Positions 31,681 to 40,303 of a DNA stretch of 64,000 bases are shown piece by piece; position 1 is the first letter of the stretch, and the number at the start of each line of letters is the position of its first letter. The position numbers and the translations under genes were made by a program. A model generated the notes under the pieces. It made no database searches. It was not told the origin of the DNA and saw nothing but the letters and a program-made list of their open reading frames with translations. The DNA is from Allosphingosinicella vermicomposti (GTDB lineage: Bacteria > Pseudomonadota > Alphaproteobacteria > Sphingomonadales > Sphingomonadaceae), in NCBI RefSeq assembly GCF_003012815.1, contig NZ_PXYJ01000001.1:806001-870000 (forward strand). The letters run 5' to 3'.

Positions 31681-33765
31681 ATGCGACTGGAAGAGATCGA
31701 TGCCGAGCTCGCCGAAGAGGCTGACGCAATCCGGCGGTCCGGCGGCGCATTCACCAGGATCATCAGGCCGATCACAACCTCCCGCGTGTTTCTCGTCAAG
31801 GCTGGGCCGGCGCCGCATCCTTATCCGGTCGGAACGCAGCTTCTGTGGTTTATCGACATCACGGAAAGCGAACGGAAGATGGAGGCGCTGCATGGGCAGA
31901 ATCAGCGGCTCTCCGGGACGCTCGATGCCCTTTCCGCGCTGATCGAGGCGGCGCCGTTTCCGATGTGGTATCGGGGCCCCGACCTTCGCCTTGCCATGGT
32001 GAACGGCGCTTATGTTGCCGCTGTCGAGGCGCCGGATGCCCTGACGGCAGTGCAATCGGGTCTAGAACTGGTTGACGAAACGGACGGGCGGAGCCCGCTC
32101 AGTCAGGCCGCGTCGGTTCGCGAAAAGGGTGAGGCGGTGGCACGGACTGTTCCCGCGACCGTTGCCGGGCAGAGACGCATGATGCGGGTCGTCGAATTGC
32201 CACTCGGCGAAACGGGTGTCGCGGGCTATGCGATCGATGTCGAAGAACGCGAACAGGCGCGCGCCGACCTTGCCCGCTTTGCACGGACGCAGCGCGATCT
32301 GCTCGATCGGCTGTCTGCAGGTGTGGTTCAATTCGGGCGGGATAGAAGCCTCACTTTCTACAATCAGCCGTTTGCGCGTTTGTTCAATCTCCCCATCGAT
32401 TGGCTGGCCGAGCGGCCGGAATTCGACCGCGTGCTCGACCGTATGCGCGAAAACAGGCAGCTTCCCGAGGTGCGAGATTACCCGCAGTGGAAGGAAGAGC
32501 ATCGGGCCTGGTTCATTGCGGGCGTCTCTGCGGAGGAAGAGGATTGGCTGCTGCCGGGGGGGCGGCACTTGCGCGTCGTCGCGCAGCCGCTGCCTGATGG
32601 AGGCCTGCTGCTGATCTTCGAGGATCGGACCGAGCAGATCCAGCTCGCCAGCGCGCGCGACACATTGCTACGCGTCCGAACCGCCACGTTTGACAATCTG
32701 TTCGAGGCAGTGGGCGTATTCGCGTCCGACGGGCGGCTCCAATTGTGGAACAATCGCTTCCGCGAGGTCTGGCACCTGGAGGAGGAGGAACTCGTTGCTC
32801 ATCCGCGCATCGACGCGCTCGCCAACCGGCTTGGCAAGAGGCTGAAAAACCGCAGCCAAGCCTCGCTTATTCGCGAAATGGTGCGAAGCGCGACAGTGGA
32901 GCGCAAGCAGCGCACCGGCAATGTCCAGCTGACCGGTGGCCGCGACTTTGAATTCGCCGCCGTTCCGCTGCCGGACGGCAATGCGCTTTTCACCATGATC
33001 GACGTCACGGACAGCCGCACGATCGAAGCGGCATTGCGCGAGAGGAACGAGGCGCTGGTCGAGGCGGACAAGCTCAAGACGGCCTTTGTCTCGAACATGA
33101 GCTACGAGCTGCGCACGCCGCTGACCTCCATTGCCGGATTTACCGAGATGCTGGCGAACGGCTATGCGGGCGAACTGTCCGCATCGGCGCATGATTATGT
33201 GCGGGCAATTCTCGATTCCGTATCGCGCTTGTCGAGCCTGATCGACAATGTGCTGGACCTCACGCAGAGCGATACAGGCGGCCTCTTGCTGGCCGAGGAT
33301 CAGGTGGACCTGGAGCATATCTGCGCCGCCTCCGCCGAGGGCGTGCGTGCGGCCGCGGAGCGTAAGGCGATCATCTTCGACATCGTGATCGATCCTTCGG
33401 CGGGCAAGGTGGCGGGGGACCAGAGGCGCCTGCGGCAGGCGCTGGACAATATCCTCACCAATGCGGTGGGCTATACCGATCTTGGCGGCAAGGTGAGCCT
33501 GCGGGCCGAGGGCAATGGGAAGAGCGCGACGATCATCGTTACCGACAATGGCCGGGGGATCGCAACCGCGGATCGTGACCGCGTGTTCGACCGCTTCCAC
33601 CGTACGGGCGCAGCGATGGGCGAGGGGGATTCGGCGCTCGGCCTCGGCCTGCCGCTCGCCAAGCAGTTTATCGAAGCTCATGGCGGCCAGATCACGCTGG
33701 AATCTGAACTTGGCGCCGGAACGAAGGTCACCATTCACATTCCGCGCTCGGGGGAGGCGGCATGA
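31681..33765 (+). CDS. divL: DivL-type histidine-kinase-like cell-cycle regulator
   Basis: At least 694 aa from the first canonical ATG, but the true protein probably begins upstream near 31432. Several PAS-like domains precede a HisKA/HATPase pair. The H-box reads NMSYELRTPL, so Tyr replaces the phosphorylated His, the defining feature of Caulobacter DivL (Tyr550). With the ATC start the Tyr would be residue 558. The ATP-site boxes remain (N: RLRQALDNILTNAVGYT; G1: IIVTDNGRGI; G2: GLGLPLAKQF). Known DivL acts in the DivK-CckA-CtrA pathway that sets asymmetric division. Its stop overlaps tsaE (ATGA). Confidence 0.88.
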   Translation: MRLEEIDAELAEEADAIRRSGGAFTRIIRPITTSRVFLVKAGPAPHPYPVGTQLLWFIDITESERKMEALHGQNQRLSGTLDALSALIEAAPFPMWYRGPDLRLAMVNGAYVAAVEAPDALTAVQSGLELVDETDGRSPLSQAASVREKGEAVARTVPATVAGQRRMMRVVELPLGETGVAGYAIDVEEREQARADLARFARTQRDLLDRLSAGVVQFGRDRSLTFYNQPFARLFNLPIDWLAERPEFDRVLDRMRENRQLPEVRDYPQWKEEHRAWFIAGVSAEEEDWLLPGGRHLRVVAQPLPDGGLLLIFEDRTEQIQLASARDTLLRVRTATFDNLFEAVGVFASDGRLQLWNNRFREVWHLEEEELVAHPRIDALANRLGKRLKNRSQASLIREMVRSATVERKQRTGNVQLTGGRDFEFAAVPLPDGNALFTMIDVTDSRTIEAALRERNEALVEADKLKTAFVSNMSYELRTPLTSIAGFTEMLANGYAGELSASAHDYVRAILDSVSRLSSLIDNVLDLTQSDTGGLLLAEDQVDLEHICAASAEGVRAAAERKAIIFDIVIDPSAGKVAGDQRRLRQALDNILTNAVGYTDLGGKVSLRAEGNGKSATIIVTDNGRGIATADRDRVFDRFHRTGAAMGEGDSALGLGLPLAKQFIEAHGGQITLESELGAGTKVTIHIPRSGEAA

Positions 33766-34208
33766 TCCGCCTGACCGGCGAGGCCGAAACCGAAGCCTTG
33801 GGGCGTGCATTGGCCGCGCGGTTGCAGCCGGGCGAGGTTGTCGCGCTTCATGGCGATCTTGGGGCGGGCAAGACCAGCCTGGCGCGCGGCATCCTGCGCG
33901 GCCTTGGTTTCGAAGGCGATGTCGCGAGCCCGACCTTTCCGATCATCCAGGTTTATGAGGCGCCGGACGTCCGCATTCCTGTCTGGCATATCGACCTCTA
34001 CCGGATCGAGGATGAGAGCGAGCTCGAGGAACTGGCGTTGGACGATGCGCGCTGGGACACGGCATTGATCGTCGAATGGCCCGAGCGGCTTGGCGCGGCG
34101 CTTTGGCCTGACAGCCTGCAATTGTTTCTCGAACGCGACGGAGAGGGCGCGCGCGCCTTGACAGCCCAGGTGCCGCCCGCTTGGAAAGACAGATGGCCGC
34201 TTCCATGA
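33762..34208 (+). CDS. tsaE: tRNA t6A biosynthesis ATPase TsaE
   Basis: A 148-aa P-loop ATPase that works with TsaB, TsaC and TsaD to make threonylcarbamoyl-adenosine at tRNA position 37. Walker A is GDLGAGKTSLARG; SPTFPIIQVYEAP and WHIDLYRIEDESELEEL are family hallmarks, as is VEWPERLG. The ATG overlaps the divL stop. The 3' end overlaps amgK by a few codons. The operon divL-tsaE-amgK-murU-addB is compact. Confidence 0.95.
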   Translation: MIRLTGEAETEALGRALAARLQPGEVVALHGDLGAGKTSLARGILRGLGFEGDVASPTFPIIQVYEAPDVRIPVWHIDLYRIEDESELEELALDDARWDTALIVEWPERLGAALWPDSLQLFLERDGEGARALTAQVPPAWKDRWPLP

Positions 34209-35194
34209 TTCCGCCGCAATCCGCGCCCGCTTTCCTCGCCGCTCACGGATGGGAAGGGGCGGATATCCGCCCGCTTGCCGGCGACGCGTCCTTCCGCCGC
34301 TATTTTCGCGTGCATTTGGGAGAGAACACGGCGGTGCTGATGGACGCGCCGCCAGAGCACGAGGATGTGGGGCCGTTTCTCTCCGTGGCGGGGCATCTTC
34401 TCGATCGGGGCTTCCTGCCGCCGCGCCCGCTTGCAGTGGATCGCGAGAGGGGGCTGCTCCTTCTCGAGGACTTCGGCGATCACCGCGTCGGCCCGCTGCT
34501 TCTGCGCGAACCGGAACGCGAGGAAGCAATTTACGAAGCGGCGGTCGATATCCTGGCCCAGTTGGTTTCGACGCCCGCACCCGGCGACATCCCGCCTTAT
34601 GATGAAGCCGCTATGGCGCGGGAGGTCGCGCTGTTCCCGGAATGGTATGCGCCCGCGCTCGATATGAACCTCGACGAGGAAGGGTATCGGGCCGCCTGGG
34701 CAGAGGCATGGGCCGATGTGGCGCGGGACGTCGCGGCGCGCCCCGTCCTCGTGCTTCGCGACTATCATGCCGACAATCTGATGGTGCTCGAGGGGCGCCG
34801 CGAGCTTGGCCTGCTCGATTTCCAGGATGCGCTTGCCGGTCATGCGGCCTACGACCTCGTTTCGCTGCTTCAGGACGCCCGCCGCGACGTTGCGCCCGAT
34901 CTTGAAGAGCGGATGTTGGCCCGCTTCGTGAAGGCGGCGGGCATTTCCGACGCGGCTCGCTTCCGTGCCCATTATGAAGTGCTCGGCGCACAGCGGAACA
35001 CCAAGATCCTTGGCATCTTCACACGCCTGTGGAAGCGGGACGGCAAGGCCCATTATCTCGATTTCCAGCCGCGCGTCTGGGGCTATCTTGAGCGCAACCT
35101 TGCGCATCCTGCGCTGATCCCAATCAAGGCGTGGTTCGATGCGAACGTGCCATCCGACAAGCGCGCCGCCGCCTGGGAGGGGGGCGAACGATGA
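34193..35194 (+). CDS. amgK: N-acetylmuramate/N-acetylglucosamine anomeric kinase (AmgK-like phosphotransferase)
   Basis: A 333-aa aminoglycoside-phosphotransferase-fold kinase. The N-lobe shows LAGDASFRRYFRV; the catalytic loop is VLRDYHADNLMVL (HxDxxxxN type) and the metal Asp is in LGLLDFQDALAGHAAYDLVS. With the adjacent murU it matches the cell-wall recycling pair that phosphorylates MurNAc at C1 and then makes UDP-MurNAc, bypassing fosfomycin-sensitive MurA. Start candidates are ATG 34193 (GGAAAG upstream) and ATG 34205, which would overlap the tsaE stop by four bases. The murU ATG overlaps its own stop. Confidence 0.85.
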   Translation: MAASMIPPQSAPAFLAAHGWEGADIRPLAGDASFRRYFRVHLGENTAVLMDAPPEHEDVGPFLSVAGHLLDRGFLPPRPLAVDRERGLLLLEDFGDHRVGPLLLREPEREEAIYEAAVDILAQLVSTPAPGDIPPYDEAAMAREVALFPEWYAPALDMNLDEEGYRAAWAEAWADVARDVAARPVLVLRDYHADNLMVLEGRRELGLLDFQDALAGHAAYDLVSLLQDARRDVAPDLEERMLARFVKAAGISDAARFRAHYEVLGAQRNTKILGIFTRLWKRDGKAHYLDFQPRVWGYLERNLAHPALIPIKAWFDANVPSDKRAAAWEGGER

Positions 35195-35949
35195 CGCTGA
35201 AGCCGCCGCTCTCGCTTCGGCCCGACCCTGAAGGGAGGGTGCCGCGGACCGCGATGGTCATGGCGGCGGGGCTCGGCAAGAGAATGCGTCCGCTGACCGC
35301 GACCCGGCCCAAGCCGTTGGTCGAAGTCGCAGGCAAGCCGCTCATCGATCATTGCTTCGATCGCCTGCGTGCAAGCGGGGTCGAAAAGGCGGTGGTCAAT
35401 GTACATTATCTCGCGGATGCGCTCGAAGCGCATTTGAAGAACCGCGTGCAAGGCATTGAAATAGCGGTGTCCGATGAGCGCGATCAGCTGCTCGAAACGG
35501 GCGGAGGACTGGTTCGCGCGCTGCCGTTGATCGACGCCGATCCCTTCCTGGCCGTCAATTCCGACAATTTGTGGATCGACGGCCCTGTCGACACGCTGCG
35601 CCTGCTCGCCTCCCATTGGGATGCGGAGCATATGGACGCGCTTTTGCTGCTGGTCCCCTTCGCCCGGGCGAATTGCCATGGTGGGCAGGGTGACTTCCAT
35701 ATGGATGCCGCAGGCCGGGTTCGCCGCCGCAAAGCCGGAACCGTGGCGCCCTTCGTTTATACGGGCATCCAGATGCTGGCGAAGAGACTGATCGCGGATA
35801 CTCCGGATGGGCCTTTCTCAACCAATATCCTGTGGGACAGGGCGATTGCGGAAGGACGATGCTTCGGCGCGGTTCATCAGGGGCTTTGGTTTGATGTCGG
35901 CACTCCGCAGGCGGTGAAGATCACGGAATCCCTTCTTTCCAATGAGTGA
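35191..35949 (+). CDS. murU: N-acetylmuramate-1-phosphate uridylyltransferase (MurU-like)
   Basis: A 252-aa nucleotidyltransferase. The signature AMVMAAGLGKRMRPLTATRPKP is the NTP-binding loop, with LVEVAGKPLIDHC next, SDNLWIDG as the metal-binding region and TETGGGL-like ETGGGLVRALPLI typical of sugar nucleotidylyltransferases. In Pseudomonas, MurU uses the AmgK product to make UDP-MurNAc; the operon position here supports that role. GGGAGGGGGGCGAACG gives a good ribosome-binding site. addB starts 8 bp inside its end. Confidence 0.88.
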   Translation: MTLKPPLSLRPDPEGRVPRTAMVMAAGLGKRMRPLTATRPKPLVEVAGKPLIDHCFDRLRASGVEKAVVNVHYLADALEAHLKNRVQGIEIAVSDERDQLLETGGGLVRALPLIDADPFLAVNSDNLWIDGPVDTLRLLASHWDAEHMDALLLLVPFARANCHGGQGDFHMDAAGRVRRRKAGTVAPFVYTGIQMLAKRLIADTPDGPFSTNILWDRAIAEGRCFGAVHQGLWFDVGTPQAVKITESLLSNE

Positions 35950-38908
35950 CGGGGCGATGGGCGCCGCCGTGGAGCGTGAAAGAGAGGCGGCCTCTCGGCT
36001 TCGCCTGAATCTCTTCACGATTCCGCCGCACCGCGCCTTTGCCGATGCATTGGCGGCGGGCCTCATCGCCCGGTTTGGACAGTCGCCCACGGGGCTAGCC
36101 CACGGCGTCATCCTCCTTCCCAGCAATCGCGCGGTGCGCGCGGTGTCGGATGCCTTCGTACGGCAATCGGGCGGCGGGCTACTTTTGCCCCGTCTGGTGC
36201 CGATCGGCGATCCCGATCTCGACGAACGAATTGGCGGCGCGCTCGAAGGCATGGACGCGCCGGTGCCGCCAGCCGTCGCCCCCATGCGGCGGCTGATGAT
36301 CCTCGCCCGCCTCGTCACCCAACATGTGCCCGGCACCGATCCAGCAGAGGCATTTCGCCTTGCGGCGGACCTTGGCCGCACGCTTGATCAATTGTTGGTC
36401 GAGGAGGTCGATCCGGCCCGCCTCGCGGGCGCGGCTGACGTGGAGCCGGACCTGTCCGCCCATTGGCAGGTGTCACTCGATCGGCTCAGGGTTATTCTGA
36501 AAGAGTGGCCGGAATATATTCTAAAATCAGGCGAAATAGAACTTGCCGATCGCCGCAACCGGTTGCTCGCCACGGTCGCGCGGCAGTGGCGCAAGGCGCC
36601 GCCGGATGGCTTCGTGGTTGCTGCGGGCATCACCACGACAGCGCCCGCCATTGCCCGGCTGCTTCGCGTAGTATCGAGCCTCGATCGCGGCATGGTCGTC
36701 TTTCCGGGCCTTGATGCCGCGATGCCTGAGGAGGAGTGGACCGCGTTGGGCGGCGCGGAGGATGGGAGCCGTCCGATCGAAACCCATCCGCAATATCAGC
36801 TAAAGCTTCTCCTCGACCGCATGGGCGCACACCGGGACGAAGTGAAAATTTGGCGCCATAGCGGCGGCCACGATGCGCCCGCCGCGCGCAGCAGGGCCAT
36901 CGCCAATGCCATGGCCCCCGCTTACGCTACGGGCAAATGGAACGATCTGCCGCCCGCCGAACGTCGATTGTCGGGCGTCCGTGCCGCCATATTCACCGAT
37001 CCCGCCGAGGAAGCGCAGGGCATCGCCATCCTTCTGCGCGAGGCGGTGGAAACGGAAGGAAGAACGGCGGCGCTCGTTACGCCCGATCGCCTCCTTGCGC
37101 GGCGTGTATCCGCTCATCTTGAACGGTGGGGTATCGTCGCCGACGACAGCGCCGGGCGCCCGCTCTCCGAAACGCCCCCGGGCACCTTGCTCCTTGCGTT
37201 GGCGACGGCGGCTGCCGAACGCTTCGCGCCCGTGCCGCTTCTTGCTCTGCTCAAGCATCCTCTGGTGCGGAAAGGTGAGGAGCGCGCGGCGTGGCTGGAC
37301 GGCGTGCGGCTGCTCGACCTCGCGCTGCGCGGGCCGCGTCCTCCAGCGGGGCTTCACGCTATCGCGGATTTTCTGGAAAAGGGCGACAAACGCACGCGCG
37401 ATCTTCGTATGCTCGCCCTCGCGTGGTGGCGCACAGTCCTGCCGCTGCTCGAGCCGTTCGAACATCGTAGCGAGGGGGGGCGACTGTCCGATGGTTTGGC
37501 GGCAATTCGCGAAGCCGCGACCCGGTTAGCGGGTGATGCAGCATGGTCAGGCCCGGCGGGCCGCGCCGCCGCCGATCTGTTGGCAGAAGCGGAAGCGCAG
37601 GCCGAAGCGGGCCCTGACGCGGTCGACCGGCGCGCTATGCCCGCCATTCTTGGCCAGCTTCTGTCCGGCGAAGCGGTGCGACCGCCTTATGGTCAGCATC
37701 CCCGCATCTTCATCTGGGGCCTCATCGAGGCGCGATTGCAGCATGCCGACCTGATGATATTGAGCGGGCTCAACGAAGGCACCTGGCCCGCCTTGCCGTC
37801 GCCCGATCCCTGGCTCGCGCCGCGCATTCGCGCCGATCTCGGCCTGCCAGGGTTGGAGCGGCGCATCGGGCTTGCCGCGCACGATTTTGCGAGCGCGCTT
37901 GGAGCGCCGCAGGTAATCGTCACCCGCGCCAGCCGCGACGCGCGCGCGCCCGCCGTCGCGTCGCGTTTTTGGCTCCGGCTGGAGGCAATGACCGGCGGTA
38001 TGACCCGCGCGCCGCTCGCCCAGCGTTGGGCACGCGCGATCGACCGGCCAGAGGCGCATCGTCCTGCCGATCGCCCCGCGCCGCGTCCGCCGGTCAAGGA
38101 CCGTCCGCAGTCGCTTTCGGTGACGGATGTGGACCGTCTGAAGGCCGACCCCTTCGCTTTCTATGCCCGTTCGATGCTCAGGCTTTCCGCAATCGAGGAT
38201 GTCGATGCAGACCCCGGCGCGGCATGGCGGGGAACGGCGGTCCATGCAATCCTGGAAGCCTGGGCGAAGGAGGATGGCTGCGATCCCGCGCGTCTTCGCC
38301 TCCGCGCCGAGGCCCTGCTCAAGGATCAGGCGGCACGTCCGCTGATGCAGGCGCTGTGGGAGCCGCGCCTGCTCGAAGCCATTGACTGGATCGCCGAGGA
38401 AGTGACCCGGCTGGCTGCGGAAGGACGGCGACCGATCGCCGCCGAGCATCGCGGATCGATAGAGTTCGACGGCATCACTTTGCGCGGTATCGCAGACCGG
38501 ATCGATCGCGCCGCCGATGGCAGCCTTGTCATCGTCGACTATAAGACGGGCATGCCTCCCCGGTCCAAGGCGGTAGCGGAAGGCTATGCAATGCAGCTTG
38601 GACTCCTGGGCCTCATCGCCGAGCGTGGCGGCTTTGGAGAGGCCTCGGGAAGGCCCCTAGGGTTCGAATATTGGTCGCTCGCGAAGAAGGCCGGGACGAT
38701 CGGCCATGTCGCGAGCCCGGTGGGCGGACGGAGTGCCATCGATCCCGCCGATTTCACCACGCTCGCCGCGCGCCAGATCGCCGACGCGATATCGGAATGG
38801 CTGACCGGCGACGCGCCCTTCACGGCGAAGCTTCACCCGGAATATGCACCTTATGGCGATTATGACCAGCTGATGCGTCTCGACGAATGGTATGGTCGGG
38901 AGGACTGA
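35942..38908 (+). CDS. addB: Double-strand break repair protein AddB
   Basis: A 988-aa subunit of the AddAB helicase-nuclease that processes DNA breaks for RecA. The N-terminus LFTIPPHRAFADALAAGLIA is typical of alphaproteobacterial AddB, which lacks a working Walker A. The C-terminal nuclease domain (PD-(D/E)XK) shows GTAVHAILEAW, IADRIDRAADGSLVIVDYKT and then GMPP. It follows murU with an 8-bp overlap. Its usual partner addA begins 1.4 kb further on, after an opposite-strand peptidase gene. Confidence 0.95.
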   Translation: MSDGAMGAAVEREREAASRLRLNLFTIPPHRAFADALAAGLIARFGQSPTGLAHGVILLPSNRAVRAVSDAFVRQSGGGLLLPRLVPIGDPDLDERIGGALEGMDAPVPPAVAPMRRLMILARLVTQHVPGTDPAEAFRLAADLGRTLDQLLVEEVDPARLAGAADVEPDLSAHWQVSLDRLRVILKEWPEYILKSGEIELADRRNRLLATVARQWRKAPPDGFVVAAGITTTAPAIARLLRVVSSLDRGMVVFPGLDAAMPEEEWTALGGAEDGSRPIETHPQYQLKLLLDRMGAHRDEVKIWRHSGGHDAPAARSRAIANAMAPAYATGKWNDLPPAERRLSGVRAAIFTDPAEEAQGIAILLREAVETEGRTAALVTPDRLLARRVSAHLERWGIVADDSAGRPLSETPPGTLLLALATAAAERFAPVPLLALLKHPLVRKGEERAAWLDGVRLLDLALRGPRPPAGLHAIADFLEKGDKRTRDLRMLALAWWRTVLPLLEPFEHRSEGGRLSDGLAAIREAATRLAGDAAWSGPAGRAAADLLAEAEAQAEAGPDAVDRRAMPAILGQLLSGEAVRPPYGQHPRIFIWGLIEARLQHADLMILSGLNEGTWPALPSPDPWLAPRIRADLGLPGLERRIGLAAHDFASALGAPQVIVTRASRDARAPAVASRFWLRLEAMTGGMTRAPLAQRWARAIDRPEAHRPADRPAPRPPVKDRPQSLSVTDVDRLKADPFAFYARSMLRLSAIEDVDADPGAAWRGTAVHAILEAWAKEDGCDPARLRLRAEALLKDQAARPLMQALWEPRLLEAIDWIAEEVTRLAAEGRRPIAAEHRGSIEFDGITLRGIADRIDRAADGSLVIVDYKTGMPPRSKAVAEGYAMQLGLLGLIAERGGFGEASGRPLGFEYWSLAKKAGTIGHVASPVGGRSAIDPADFTTLAARQIADAISEWLTGDAPFTAKLHPEYAPYGDYDQLMRLDEWYGRED

Positions 38909-38931
38909 AGTTGGATAGTCTGCGGTAGCTG

Positions 38932-40188
38932 CTAACCGATCGGATCGTCGATCGATGTGGGCGGCGTCGAGAACCAGCGCGGTCCGCCTTCCGCCATGTA
39001 GAAACAATCCTCGATCCTGACGCCGAACTTGCCCCGGAAGTAGAGGCCCGGTTCGTTGGAAAAGCACATGCCAGCGGCAAGCGGCGTCGTTTCGCCGTGC
39101 ACGAGGTTAACCGGCTCGTGCCCCTCCAGCCCGATGCCGTGACCTGTGCGGTGGGAAAGGCCGGGAAGGGCATAACGCGGGCCGTAGCCGATGCTCTCGT
39201 ACCATCCGCGAACGGCATCATCGACGCTTCCAGCGGGCCGGCCGATCTGCGCGGCTTCATAGGCGATGGCCTGGCCGCGGCGGACATGTTCCCACACCGT
39301 CCTTTGCTCCTTGCTCGGCGTGCCGAAAACGAAAGTGCGCGACACGTCGGCCTGATAACCATGGACGGTGCAGCCGCAATCCATCAGGACGATGCCGCCC
39401 TCAACGACCTTTTGCGGCTTGTCCGACCCATGGGGATAGGCTGCAGCGTCGTTCAGGAGGACGAGCGCGAATTCCGGATTGGCACCGCGTTCCCGCATGG
39501 CTGCGGTCATCAGGGCCGAAACCTCGCGTGACGTCATGCCTGCAACCACCTTTTTGTGGACGTCGTGATAGGCGGCGAGCGTGATGTCGCTCGCGACCTG
39601 CATCAGCGCGAGTTCGGCAGGCGACTTGATCATCCGGCAGGCGCGCACGACTGGTGCGCCCGGGACAATCGTTGCGTCCGGCAAGGCGCGGCCGAGGCCG
39701 TCGCTCGCAAAGAAGCGCACACTTCCCTCGATCCCGATCCGGCCGGTTCCGAGCTTGCGATCCCTCAGCCAACCCGCGACAAGGGCGATCGGATCTTCAT
39801 CTTCTTGCCACACCCGCACATCGCCGGGCACGCCGAGGCTCTCCTGAATAGATGATTCCTCGAAGAACGGCGTGACGATACCAATCTCGCCCTCGAGGGG
39901 AATGATCGCCGCGGTGAGGCGCTCGCTGCGCCACCACTGGATGCCGGTGAAATAAACGAGCGAGGCCCCCGGTTCGATGAGGAGCGCGGACATGCCTTGC
40001 TCGCGCATCAGCCGCTGAGCCTTAGCGATGCGCCGCAGCCGCTCTTCGCGGGTAATCGGAACTGCGCGGGCGGCAAGATTAGACGGGCCCGGATCGGCCG
40101 CCACTGCCATCGAAGGCGCCAACGCGCTGACCGCCAACGCGCCTCCAGTCTGCGCGAGAAATTGCCTGCGGTTCGCGATCATGGTCAT
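38932..40188 (-). CDS. Tat-exported M24 metallopeptidase (Xaa-Pro aminopeptidase-like)
   Basis: A 418-aa M24 peptidase with a twin-arginine signal: NRRQFLAQTGGALAVSALAP, cut near AVAAD. An N-terminal creatinase domain precedes the catalytic pita-bread fold. Metal ligands are in MDCGCTVHGYQADVSRTF (two Asp), HRTGHGIGLEGHE (His), FSNEPGLY (Glu) and RIEDCF (Glu). Tat export suggests folding with metals before secretion. ATG at 40188 has GGAG 9 bases upstream. It lies antisense between addB and addA, which are usually adjacent. Confidence 0.93.
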   Translation of the reverse strand: MTMIANRRQFLAQTGGALAVSALAPSMAVAADPGPSNLAARAVPITREERLRRIAKAQRLMREQGMSALLIEPGASLVYFTGIQWWRSERLTAAIIPLEGEIGIVTPFFEESSIQESLGVPGDVRVWQEDEDPIALVAGWLRDRKLGTGRIGIEGSVRFFASDGLGRALPDATIVPGAPVVRACRMIKSPAELALMQVASDITLAAYHDVHKKVVAGMTSREVSALMTAAMRERGANPEFALVLLNDAAAYPHGSDKPQKVVEGGIVLMDCGCTVHGYQADVSRTFVFGTPSKEQRTVWEHVRRGQAIAYEAAQIGRPAGSVDDAVRGWYESIGYGPRYALPGLSHRTGHGIGLEGHEPVNLVHGETTPLAAGMCFSNEPGLYFRGKFGVRIEDCFYMAEGGPRWFSTPPTSIDDPIG

Positions 40189-40303
40189 AGTGTCTCCTGC
40201 AACCGCACTGTTAGGGTATCGCCCGTGCAAGGCAAGCTTCGCGCTCCGCTTGGCTGGAGCTTCGGGTTTTCCTATAGAAGCGCGATGGGCGGGAGCTTTC
40301 TTG

